Below are positions 1-6,998 of a stretch of DNA of 15,637 bases, in pieces (position 1 is the first letter of the stretch; each line of letters opens with the position of its first letter). The stretch is taken from NCBI GenBank assembly GCA_050250665.1, contig JBFWOF010000087.1:1-15637 (forward strand), in the 5' to 3' direction. Source of the DNA: JADKFD01 sp050250665 (GTDB lineage: Bacteria > Pseudomonadota > Gammaproteobacteria > Xanthomonadales > SZUA-5). Both the position numbers and the translations under genes were made by a program. Under the pieces are notes generated by a model. The model was not told the origin of the DNA, searched no databases, and saw only the letters and a program-made list of their open reading frames with translations.

Positions 1-247
1 ACGGAGATAGATTCACTCGGGAAGGCCAATGAAGATCGCAATCACCACTAGCCAAACCCATGGCGCCCACACGAACCGCCAAGGGCAAGTCCATTAAAGC
101 CCTGCACACAAAAAATCTGACAGCCCCCTCTGCCGGTACCGCGTCCAGGTCCTGTGCCGAAACGCAATTCCGAGCACCAGATTGCGACGCAAGGTCGACC
201 CTGACACGGTGGCAGAAACTCGCGGGCAACCTCGCCCATATCGCTTT

Positions 248-283
248 CCTTCGCGTCCTTTCTGCTTTTCCTTCGCGTCCTTT
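248..283. repeat. short 22-bp-period direct repeat
   Basis: The 14-mer ccttcgcgtccttt occurs twice (248-261 and 270-283), followed by a partial tttgcgtcct copy. It is too short to be a mobile element and has no visible palindrome. It is probably slippage-generated intergenic sequence. Confidence 0.45.
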
Positions 284-371
284 GCGTCCTGCTTCTGGCC
301 ACAACCCGCGACACACCCCGATTTTCGCGCCGCTACCAGGCACTCAAGCCTACAAGTCCCTACCCATTCCT

Positions 372-380
372 TGCTATGTT
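372..380 (+). promoter_or_regulatory. possible extended -10 of the gatCAB promoter
   Basis: The sequence tgctatgtt fits an extended -10 (TGn followed by TATgtT, 4 of 6 to consensus) and lies about 30 bases before the gatC start. I see no good -35 box about 17 bases further upstream, which is tolerable for an extended -10 promoter. This is weak pattern evidence only. Confidence 0.3.
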
Positions 381-410
381 GCGGCGCAATACCCTGTTGG
401 TGTGTAGACC

Positions 411-698
411 GTGTCTGTAGACCGCGCCCAAGTGCGCTCCATTGCCGAACTGGCCCGACTGGCCATCCCTGCCGATCAGGAGGACGCGCTGGCGCGCGAA
501 CTGTCTGCGGTGCTGGACCTGTTTGATGCGCTGAAGGCCGCCCCCGTTGACGGCTTGACGCCGCTGTCGCATCCGGGTGATCCCACGCTGCGATTGCGGC
601 CGGATGAAGTCACCGAAAGCGATCAGCGCGATGCCCTGGCGGCGATTGCGCCCGCCGAGAGCGCCGGCTACTACCTGGTGCCGAAGGTGATCGAATGA
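411..698 (+). CDS. gatC: Asp-tRNA(Asn)/Glu-tRNA(Gln) amidotransferase subunit C
   Basis: GatC is the small subunit that wraps around GatA and holds the GatCAB complex together. The cytoplasmic complex converts Asp-tRNA(Asn) and/or Glu-tRNA(Gln) to the amidated form. The protein has 95 residues, the usual family length. It shows the expected helical N-terminal half (VRSIAELARLAIP) and the late LRPDEVTES segment, where GatC proteins have a conserved LR-D-V motif. The start is GTG, with no strong Shine-Dalgarno in front. The stop overlaps the gatA start (ATGA), and gatA and gatB follow directly, which fixes the identity. Recognition is by sequence and synteny. Confidence 0.95.
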   Translation: MSVDRAQVRSIAELARLAIPADQEDALARELSAVLDLFDALKAAPVDGLTPLSHPGDPTLRLRPDEVTESDQRDALAAIAPAESAGYYLVPKVIE

Positions 699-2164
699 GC
701 GAGTCCTTGAACACGGTCGTCGATCAGCTGGCGGCGCTGGCGGCAGGCCAGACCACGGCGCGGATGTTGACCGAAGAGACGCTGGCCCGCGTTGCCGCCA
801 CCCAGGGCAGCCTGAACGCGCTGATCAGCGCCATCGGCGCCGAGCACGCGCTGGCAGCGGCCGACGCCGCCGATCAGGCCCGCGCCAGCCACCAGGCCGG
901 GCCGCTCGGCGGCATTCCTTATGCGCACAAGGATCTGTTCTGCACCGAGGGCGTGCCCACCACCTGTGGCTCGCGCTATCTGGAGCATTTCGTGCCGCCC
1001 TACAGTGCGGCGATCCACGAGCGCATCTCCCAGGCCGGTGCGGTGCTGATCGGCAAGGCCAATATGGACGAGTTCGCGATGGGCTCGTCGAATGAACACA
1101 GCTACTTCGGCCCGGTGCGCAATCCCTGGGATACCGAGCGCGTCCCCGGCGGTTCCTCAGGCGGCTCGGCGGCGCTGGTGGCGGCGCGCGTGGTGCCCTT
1201 TGCCACCGCCTCCGATACGGGTGGCTCGATCCGCCAGCCCGCGGCCTTCTGCGGCGTCACCGGCTTCAAGCCCAGCTACGGCCGGGTCTCGCGCTGGGGC
1301 ATGATCGCCTACGCCTCCAGCCTGGATCAGGCTGGTGTGATCGCCCTGACGGTGGAAGACTGCGCCCGCGTGCTCGACGTCATGAGCGGTTTCGATGCGC
1401 GCGATGCCACCTGTGCCGACACGCCCAAGGTCGACGTCAGCGCTGCGCTGGAGATGTCGCTCAAGGGCTTGCGCATCGGTCGACCGCGGCAGTGGTTCGG
1501 CAGTGGCATCGAAGATGGCGTGGCGGCAGCAGTCGAGGCCGCACTGGCCGAATACGCCCGACGCGGCGCCATCATCGTCGATGTCGATCTGCCCAGCAGC
1601 GAATACGCGATCCCGGCCTATTACGTCATTGCCCCGGCCGAGGCCTCCAGCAATCTGGCGCGCTTCGATGGCGTGCGCTACGGCCATCGCTGCAGCGATC
1701 CCAAGGATCTCAACGACCTCTACCGGCGCTCGCGTGCCGAGGGTTTTGGCCACGAGGTGCAGAAGCGCATCCTGACCGGCACCTATGCCCTCAGCGCCGG
1801 CTACTACGACGCCTATTATCTGCGCGCGCAGCAGGTGCGGCGTCTGATCGCCAACGATTTCGCCCGGGTGTTTGCCGAAGTCGATGTACTGGCTGGCCCA
1901 ACCAGTCCGACCGTGGCCTTCAAGCTCGGCGAGAAACTCAGCGATCCGCTGGCGCTGTACCTGGCCGACATCAACACGGTCAGTGTCAATCTGGCCGGTT
2001 TGCCGGGTCTGTCGTTGCCCTGCGGATTCTCTGAAGGCCTGCCCGTGGGCCTGCAACTGGTGGCCCCGAGCTGGCGCGAGGATCTGCTGATCGGCGCCGG
2101 CCACGGCTATCAGCAGGCCACCGAATGGCATTGGGCCGAGCCTGCCGCAGGAGCACGGTCATGA
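695..2164 (+). CDS. gatA: Asp-tRNA(Asn)/Glu-tRNA(Gln) amidotransferase subunit A
   Basis: GatA is the glutaminase subunit. It releases ammonia from glutamine and channels it to GatB for transamidation of misacylated tRNA. The protein has 489 residues, typical of the family. The amidase signature catalytic triad is complete: Lys79 (in AHKDLF), Ser154 (in the GGSSGGS loop) and Ser178 (in SDTGGSIRQP), the same positions as in well-studied GatA proteins. The ATG overlaps the gatC stop as ATGA, and an AAGGTGA at 684-690 can serve as ribosome-binding site. The TGA stop in turn overlaps the gatB start. The tight spacing implies translational coupling and equal subunit production. Confidence 0.98.
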   Translation: MSESLNTVVDQLAALAAGQTTARMLTEETLARVAATQGSLNALISAIGAEHALAAADAADQARASHQAGPLGGIPYAHKDLFCTEGVPTTCGSRYLEHFVPPYSAAIHERISQAGAVLIGKANMDEFAMGSSNEHSYFGPVRNPWDTERVPGGSSGGSAALVAARVVPFATASDTGGSIRQPAAFCGVTGFKPSYGRVSRWGMIAYASSLDQAGVIALTVEDCARVLDVMSGFDARDATCADTPKVDVSAALEMSLKGLRIGRPRQWFGSGIEDGVAAAVEAALAEYARRGAIIVDVDLPSSEYAIPAYYVIAPAEASSNLARFDGVRYGHRCSDPKDLNDLYRRSRAEGFGHEVQKRILTGTYALSAGYYDAYYLRAQQVRRLIANDFARVFAEVDVLAGPTSPTVAFKLGEKLSDPLALYLADINTVSVNLAGLPGLSLPCGFSEGLPVGLQLVAPSWREDLLIGAGHGYQQATEWHWAEPAAGARS

Positions 2165-3594
2165 GCCAATGGGAAACCGTGATCGGCCTGGAAGTGCATG
2201 TGCAACTGGCCACGCGCAGCAAGATCTTCTCGGGCGCGGCCACCGCTTATGGGGCCGAGCCGAATACCCAGGCCTGCGCCGTGGATCTGGGCATGCCCGG
2301 CACCTTGCCGGTGATGAACGCGCAGGCCGTGGAACTGGCCATCCGCTTTGGCCTGGCCGTGGGTGCCACCGTGGCCGAGCGCAGCGTGTTTGCGCGCAAG
2401 AACTACTTTTATCCGGACCTGCCCAAGGGCTACCAGATCAGCCAGTACGAACTGCCGGTGGTGGTCGGCGGCGGCCTGAATGTGCGCCTGGATGACGGCA
2501 ACAGCAAGTTCGTGCAGCTGACCCGTGCGCATCTGGAAGAGGACGCCGGCAAGAGCGTCCACGATGCCTTCCACGCCGAGACCGGGGTCGATCTGAATCG
2601 TGCCGGCACGCCGCTGCTGGAGATCGTCAGCGAACCGGTGCTGGGCAGCGCGGCCGAAGCCGTGGCCTATCTGAAGACGCTGCACACCCTGGTGCGCTGG
2701 CTGGAAGTCTCCGACGGCAACATGCAGGAAGGCTCCTTCCGCTGCGATGCCAATGTCTCGGTCCGGCGCAAGGGCGAGCCGCTCGGCACCCGCGCCGAGA
2801 TCAAGAACGTCAATTCCTTCCGCTTTGTCGAAAAGGCCATCGACTACGAAGTCGAGCGCCAGATCCGCCTGATCGAGAGCGGCGGCCAGGTGGTCCAGGA
2901 AACCCGGCTGTTCGACGCCCACAAGGGCGAGACCCGCAGCATGCGCGGCAAGGAATCGGCCCACGACTACCGCTATTTCCCCGATCCCGATCTGCCGCCG
3001 CTGGTGATCGCCGCTGCCGACATCGAGCGCGCCAGAGAGCAGATGCCGGAGCTGCCCGAGGCCCGTCGTCAGCGCTACATCGAGGTGCTGGGCCTGACCG
3101 AGTACGACGCCAGCCTGCTGACCGCCGACCGCATCGTCTGCGAATTCTTCGAAACCCTGATCGCGGCACTGCCCGAACAGGCCAAGCTCTGCGCCAACTG
3201 GGTGCTGGGCGAATGGCTGGGCGCGCTCAACGCCAACGCACTGACGCCCGACACCAGCCCGATCAGCGCCGAGCGTCTGAGCGGACTGCTGCAGCGCATC
3301 GTCGACGGCAGCCTGTCGAGCAAGATGGGCAAGCAGGTCTTCGAGGAACTCTGGCACAGCGACGAATCGGCCGACGCCGTGATCGAGCGCCTGGGGCTGA
3401 AGCAGGTGTCAGACACAGGCGCCCTGGCGGCCGTGGTCGACGAGATCATCGCCGCCAATCCCAAGCAGGTGGAACAGTTCCGCGCCGGCAACGAAAAGCT
3501 GCTGCAGTTCTTCGTCGGCCAGGCCATGAAAGCCACCAAGGGACAGGCCAATCCGGCGCAGCTCAACGAGTTGCTGAAGGCGAAGCTGGCCTAG
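2161..3594 (+). CDS. gatB: Asp-tRNA(Asn)/Glu-tRNA(Gln) amidotransferase subunit B
   Basis: GatB binds the misacylated tRNA, activates the Asp/Glu carboxylate with ATP and transfers ammonia delivered from GatA. The N-terminal cradle carries IGLEVHVQL (residues 8-16), KNYFYPDLPKGYQISQ and MQEGSFRCDANVSVR, all hallmarks of GatB. The last 150 or so residues are the helical YqeY-like tRNA-binding domain ending in LNELLKAKLA. The frame is open to an ATG at 2125, but I chose the ATG at 2161. It has an AGGAG at 2149-2153 with 7-base spacing, overlaps the gatA stop as ATGA, and gives 477 residues beginning at the conserved N-terminus. No clear terminator hairpin follows the gene. Confidence 0.98.
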   Translation: MSQWETVIGLEVHVQLATRSKIFSGAATAYGAEPNTQACAVDLGMPGTLPVMNAQAVELAIRFGLAVGATVAERSVFARKNYFYPDLPKGYQISQYELPVVVGGGLNVRLDDGNSKFVQLTRAHLEEDAGKSVHDAFHAETGVDLNRAGTPLLEIVSEPVLGSAAEAVAYLKTLHTLVRWLEVSDGNMQEGSFRCDANVSVRRKGEPLGTRAEIKNVNSFRFVEKAIDYEVERQIRLIESGGQVVQETRLFDAHKGETRSMRGKESAHDYRYFPDPDLPPLVIAAADIERAREQMPELPEARRQRYIEVLGLTEYDASLLTADRIVCEFFETLIAALPEQAKLCANWVLGEWLGALNANALTPDTSPISAERLSGLLQRIVDGSLSSKMGKQVFEELWHSDESADAVIERLGLKQVSDTGALAAVVDEIIAANPKQVEQFRAGNEKLLQFFVGQAMKATKGQANPAQLNELLKAKLA

Positions 3595-3664
3595 GGTCTG
3601 GCGCGTGCTTGCGGCCCGGGTTGGCCCAAGCACAATGCACGGGCCATGAAGTCGCTCGGTGCGC

Positions 3665-3745
3665 GTAGCCCGATGTGCCGCGCAGCGGCTCACCGGGGCT
3701 CTTTCGCGTCACCGCCCGCACAGCGCTGCGCGCAGTTCGGGCTAC
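3665..3745. repeat. intergenic 'gtagccc' inverted repeat
   Basis: The 9-mer gtagcccga at 3665-3673 is matched by its exact reverse complement tcgggctac at 3737-3745, with a GC-rich interior containing gccgcgcagcggc. This is the outline of the common xanthomonad-type intergenic palindromic repeat. It sits just past the gatB stop and may stabilise or end the gat transcript, but there is no T-run. Confidence 0.55.
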
Positions 3746-3875
3746 AAGAGCCGAAAACCTCGCCTTTCGTAGCCCATTGTGCCGGGCAGCGGCTCAGCGG
3801 GGCTTTTCCTACAAGAGCCGAAAACCTCGCCTTTCGTAGCCCGTTGTGCCGCGCAGCGGCTCAGCGGGGCTTTTC
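3742..3875. repeat. 67-bp tandem duplication of the 'gtagccc' repeat
   Basis: Two copies of a 67-bp unit lie head to tail at 3742-3808 and 3809-3875. Each begins ctacaagagccgaaaacctc, continues through cgtagccc and gcagcggctcagcgggg, and ends cttttc. They differ at only a few bases. The second half of the unit is homologous to the repeat at 3665, and the tail gcgtcaccgcccgcacag recurs after the first (3706-3723) and last (3877-3894) copies. This points to local expansion by recombination. Confidence 0.75.
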
Positions 3876-4097
3876 CGCGTCACCGCCCGCACAGTGAAGT
3901 AGCGCGGCTCCGGCGCGCGGCGTCTCGAATCGTGCGATGGGGTTGATCGCGCCGGCGGCCGCGGGCGCGTGCCGGGCGCCGCGCGCTTGCCGTTGTCTCG
4001 AACAACCCTGGATTCGGGCGCGCGGACCCGGCCTACGTCCGTCCTTGCGTCGCGACCCGCCCACCTCAGTTCGCGCCGAAACCGCCAGGCACAAGAC

Positions 4098-4131
4098 GGG
4101 AGCAGCGATCGCGCCGCAAGGGCGCTCCTAC
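4098..4131. repeat. degenerate 'gtaggagcg' palindromic repeat
   Basis: On the minus strand this reads gtaggagcgcccttgcggcg followed by a degenerate second half. It is a variant of the 'gtaggagcgaccttgtgtcg' element found intact at 6063. A short stem ggagc/gctcc (4099-4103 with 4124-4128) remains. It lies just past the end of the monooxygenase gene, a usual position for such repeats. Confidence 0.45.
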
Positions 4132-4155
4132 CAAACCACAAGGCCTCACGCCGCG

Positions 4156-5598
4156 CTACGCAAACACATAATCCCCATCCCGCACCCTGCGCGTCAGCCA
4201 GCGGTAGCCCACGCAGGAACCGGTCCACAGGGCGATGTTCTGCCCGGTCGCGTCCAGATACCAGCTGTGGCATCCACCGGCCCAGGCGCTGTCGCCGAAA
4301 CCACGATCGACGCGATCCAGATAGCGCTGCTGCGCTGCGGCGGTGGCTTCGGCGCTGCGCGCTCCCTGCGCCTGCATGGCCTTGCGCAGGGCCAGGACAT
4401 GCCGCACCTGGCTCTCGATCATGTACAGCACCGAGTTGTGCCCCAGCGCGGTATTGGGCCCAAGCAGGAAATGCAGATTGGGATAGCCATGCGGACTGAT
4501 CCCCAGATGCGCCTGCGGGCGACGGGCCCAATCGACATCGAGCTGGCGCCCGTCACGGCCCACGATGCGCAGCCCTGACAGCACATCCAGAGGCTTGAAG
4601 CCGGTGCCATGAATCAACACGTCCACCGGGACGCGGCGACTGTCTGCCAGCACCAGACCCGCCGGCTCGATCGCCCTGATCGGGGTATCGATCAACTCCA
4701 CCTGCGGCAATTGCAGCGCGGGGTAATAGTCGGACGAGATCAGCACGCGCTTGCAGCCGAAGGGGTAGTTGGGCGTCAGACGCGCGCGCAGCGCCGGATC
4801 TGCCACCTGCCTGCGCAGATGGTGTCGCGACATGGCCCGTGCCCAGAAGGCCGTGCGCCGATGGATCAGCGCCGAAGACAGCAGTTCCAGCAAGGTGAAG
4901 ATGCTGCCGCGCAGGGTCTTGCGCAGCCAGGGCCAGCGAGTGAAAGCGCGCCGCAGACGCGGCGAGAACTCCACGTCCGTGCGCGGCATCAACCAGGCCG
5001 GCGAGCGTTGGCACACGGCCAGACTGGCCACCTGCGGGGCGATGGCCGGGATGAACTGGATGGCGCTGGCGCCGGTGCCAATGACTGCCACGCGCTGGCC
5101 CGCCAGCGGCAAATCGTGACGCCAGCGCGCCGAGTGGAAGCTCTCGCCGCTGAAGCTGTCCAGCCCCGGTATCTCGGGGTAAGCCGGCACATGCAGCCCG
5201 CCCAGCGCCAGCACCAGCACGCGCGCTCGACAACGCTCCCCTTGCGCATTTTCCAGCAGCCAGGATTGATCCTGCGCGTCCCAACTGGCGGCGCTCAGCT
5301 GCCACTGGAACTCGATCTGAGCCCGCGCCGTCAGTTCGGCGCCCAGCAGTCGCAGATGCGCCTGGATTTCCGGCTGCTGCGGAAACAAGCGGGTCCAGGC
5401 CGGGTTCGGCGCATCCGCCAGCGAATACAGGTGCGAGGGCACGTCGCAGGCGGCGCCGGGGTAGTGATTCTCGCGCCAGGTGCCGCCGACTTCTGCCGCC
5501 TTCTCGAAGACCCGGAAGTTGGCGACACCGGCAGCGTGCAGGGCGCGGGCCATGGCAATGCCACCGAAACCGGCACCGATGATGGCGTACTCAAGCAT
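4156..5598 (-). CDS. FAD/NAD(P)H-dependent flavin-containing monooxygenase (Baeyer-Villiger-like)
   Basis: This is a 480-residue class B flavoprotein monooxygenase of the FMO/BVMO superfamily, expected to use NADPH and O2 to oxygenate a ketone or a nitrogen/sulfur centre; the substrate cannot be read from the sequence. It shows the FAD-binding GAGFGG (8-13), EVGGTW (36-41) with the YPGAACDVPSHLYSL stretch, and the NAD(P)-binding GTGASA (174-179). The BVMO-type fingerprint FxGxxxHxxxW is at 149-159, but is followed by Arg rather than the usual Pro/Asp. An HGTGFKP motif and a C-terminal CHSWYLDATGQN segment complete the fold. I chose the ATG at 5598 because the protein then starts right at the FAD strand; a longer start at 5619 has no ribosome-binding site. 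It overlaps the upstream DUF952 gene by 8 bases, suggesting one transcript. Confidence 0.88.
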   Translation of the reverse strand: MLEYAIIGAGFGGIAMARALHAAGVANFRVFEKAAEVGGTWRENHYPGAACDVPSHLYSLADAPNPAWTRLFPQQPEIQAHLRLLGAELTARAQIEFQWQLSAASWDAQDQSWLLENAQGERCRARVLVLALGGLHVPAYPEIPGLDSFSGESFHSARWRHDLPLAGQRVAVIGTGASAIQFIPAIAPQVASLAVCQRSPAWLMPRTDVEFSPRLRRAFTRWPWLRKTLRGSIFTLLELLSSALIHRRTAFWARAMSRHHLRRQVADPALRARLTPNYPFGCKRVLISSDYYPALQLPQVELIDTPIRAIEPAGLVLADSRRVPVDVLIHGTGFKPLDVLSGLRIVGRDGRQLDVDWARRPQAHLGISPHGYPNLHFLLGPNTALGHNSVLYMIESQVRHVLALRKAMQAQGARSAEATAAAQQRYLDRVDRGFGDSAWAGGCHSWYLDATGQNIALWTGSCVGYRWLTRRVRDGDYVFA

Positions 5599-6016
5599 CC
5601 GCCAGCCGCCAGGGCGCATCGGCCAGCGCCCGATGCGCCAGTACCTGACAGGCAGCCACGGGCAGATCGGCGTAGAGATGCGGGAACTGGGCCCCGCCGC
5701 GCGAGGGCTCGTAACGCAGATCGGCAGCGATCAGCAGCGGATTCACGGCGACCAGCAACAAATCATCGACCGCGCTGAAATACTTCGCAAGAGTCGTTTC
5801 CACCTGCGCGGCAGTCGATAGATGGATGTAGCCGTCGCGGCGATCGTCGACCGAACCCGTGTATCTCTGGACAGACTCAGCCACCCGCCATTCCGACGCA
5901 GCGACCAGCTTGTAGATCAGATGCGCCGGCAGTGGCGGCAGCTGCGCACTGGTTGCGGGAATGGCATCGGGTGGCAGTGACATCGGGGTGAGGATTGGGA
6001 TGGACGGATCAAGCAT
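5591..6016 (-). CDS. DUF952 family protein
   Basis: This is a small cytoplasmic protein of the DUF952 family, whose function is unknown. Recognition rests on LIYKLVAASEW, then YTGSVDDRRDGYIHLSTAAQV, YFSAVDDLLLVAV and YEPSRGGAQFPHLYADLP, which are the conserved blocks of the family in order. The conserved domain starts only about 30 residues in. The true start is therefore uncertain among GTG 6040, ATG 6016 and ATG 5983, none with a strong Shine-Dalgarno; I use ATG 6016 (141 residues). The stop lies 8 bases inside the monooxygenase gene, so the two are probably co-transcribed. No functional link between them is known to me. Confidence 0.85.
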   Translation of the reverse strand: MLDPSIPILTPMSLPPDAIPATSAQLPPLPAHLIYKLVAASEWRVAESVQRYTGSVDDRRDGYIHLSTAAQVETTLAKYFSAVDDLLLVAVNPLLIAADLRYEPSRGGAQFPHLYADLPVAACQVLAHRALADAPWRLADA

Positions 6017-6062
6017 CGCACCGGAGCCTATTCGGGTCACGTGAAGACATCAGGCAAGATTT

Positions 6063-6138
6063 TGTAGGAGCGACCTTGTGTCGCGACCAGTAGCGGTCCG
6101 CCGCTGAACAGCGGTCGCGACACAAGGTCGCTCCTACA
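6063..6138. repeat. 76-bp palindromic repeat (REP-like) in a divergent promoter region
   Basis: Two 26-base arms, 6063-6088 (beginning tgtaggagcgaccttgtgtc) and 6113-6138, are perfect reverse complements. The 24-base loop holds a smaller stem agcgg/ccgct (6092-6096 with 6101-6105). This is the full-length form of the 'gtaggagcgaccttgtgtcgcgac' repeat common between genes in Lysobacterales. It lies between two divergently transcribed genes (DUF952 and the methyltransferase), so it cannot be a shared terminator. It must lie in or next to both promoter regions. Confidence 0.9.
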
Positions 6139-6191
6139 GGGCTTGAGATCGCCTAGCATTCGTGTGACTACGACGACTCCGCTGTCCGCCC

Positions 6192-6998
6192 ATGACCCAC
6201 CCCACCCAGCGCTTCTCCAACCGTGTGGCCGACTATGTGCGCTACAGGCCGGACTACCCGCTGGCGGTGGTCGATACGCTGCACCGGCACTGCGGCTGGA
6301 CCGGCGCGGTGGACATTGCCGACCTGGGTTCGGGCACGGGGCTGTCGGCGCTGGGATTCCTGGATGGCGGCCATCGCGTGCTCGGCGTAGAGCCCAATGC
6401 CGAGATGCGTCAGGCCGCCGAAGCGCTGCTGTGCACGCGCGAGAAATTCACCAGCATCGACGGCCGGGCCGAGGCCACCACCCTGGCCGATCACAGTGTC
6501 GATCTGGTGATCGCCGCCCAGGCCTTCCACTGGTTCGACGTGGCGGCGGTGGCCACCGAAACCGACCGCATCCTGCGTCCGGGCGGATACCGCGCCGTGC
6601 TCTGGAATCTGCGCAGAACGACGGGCAGCGAGTTTCTCGACGGCTACGAGGCACTGCTGCAGCGCTTCGGCACCGATTACGCTGCGGTCTCGGAGCGTTA
6701 TGCCGATGGTCAGGCGCTGGCCTTGTATTTTGGCGAGGACGGTTACGACGAATACCGGTTCGATCACGCCCAGCATTTCGATTTCGAGGGACTCAGGGGA
6801 CGCTTGCTGTCCTCGTCCTACACCCCGGCGCCGGAGCACCCGAATCACGCCCCCATGCTGGATGCGCTGCGGTCACTGTTCGAGGCCACCGCCTCCATCG
6901 GCAAGGTGGCGTTCGAATACGACACCTGTCTGTTTGTCAGCACACCCTGCCGAGCAAGCTCGGCACTACCAGAGCCTCGAACACCGACGCTCTGGTAG
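6192..6998 (+). CDS. class I SAM-dependent methyltransferase with a repeat-derived C-terminal tail
   Basis: This is a cytoplasmic methyltransferase of the Methyltransf_11/25 type, substrate unknown. The N-terminal RFSNRVADYVRYRPDYP is characteristic of one subfamily. Motif I is DLGSGTG (44-50), the acidic SAM-ribose residue is in GVEPN (65-69), HWFD follows SVDLVIAAQAF, and LRPGGY plus VLWN mark the later core strands. The recognisable protein ends around VAFEYDTCLFVS (about residue 250). From base 6945 the frame runs into the two-hairpin repeat array, which supplies the last 17 or so residues and the TAG stop (inside the repeat's ggtagag). The native stop was therefore probably displaced by the repeat. 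The start has no strong Shine-Dalgarno but fits the family N-terminus. Confidence 0.88.
   Translation: MTHPTQRFSNRVADYVRYRPDYPLAVVDTLHRHCGWTGAVDIADLGSGTGLSALGFLDGGHRVLGVEPNAEMRQAAEALLCTREKFTSIDGRAEATTLADHSVDLVIAAQAFHWFDVAAVATETDRILRPGGYRAVLWNLRRTTGSEFLDGYEALLQRFGTDYAAVSERYADGQALALYFGEDGYDEYRFDHAQHFDFEGLRGRLLSSSYTPAPEHPNHAPMLDALRSLFEATASIGKVAFEYDTCLFVSTPCRASSALPEPRTPTLW

Larger units (their letters stand above)
1..410. other. gene-free leader upstream of gatC
   Basis: I find no convincing gene on either strand here. The open frames that cross it have no recognisable domain, overlap each other, and lack ribosome-binding sites. The only internal structure I see is a short direct repeat, ccttcgcgtccttt, at 248-261 and 270-283 (22-bp period) with a third partial copy just after. 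This resembles the low-complexity 'aaggacgcgaagg' tracts seen between genes in related bacteria. The promoter of the gat operon should lie at the right edge of this stretch. Confidence 0.6.
3595..4155. other. gene-free stretch with short repeats between gatB and the monooxygenase gene
   Basis: This 560-bp interval separates two convergent genes. Its left half holds the 'gtagccc' family repeats listed separately (3665-3875), and its right end holds a degenerate palindromic repeat (about 4098-4131). Between them (about 3895-4095) the sequence is extremely GC-rich with no recognised gene. Open frames crossing it have no domain and no ribosome-binding site. I see no classical stem-plus-T-run terminator for either flanking gene. 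Confidence 0.6.

Noticed and set aside
60..526. Open frames upstream of and overlapping gatC
   Set aside because: They are Pro/Arg/Ser-rich, overlap one another and gatC, and have no ribosome-binding site or family resemblance.
2110..3357. 415-residue minus-strand frame opposite gatB
   Set aside because: It is a codon-bias shadow of gatB; composition is His/Gln/Gly-rich without any motif.
4609..5778. 389-residue plus-strand frame opposite the monooxygenase
   Set aside because: It is antisense to a gene with clear FAD and NADPH motifs, and has no initiation signal or recognisable family.
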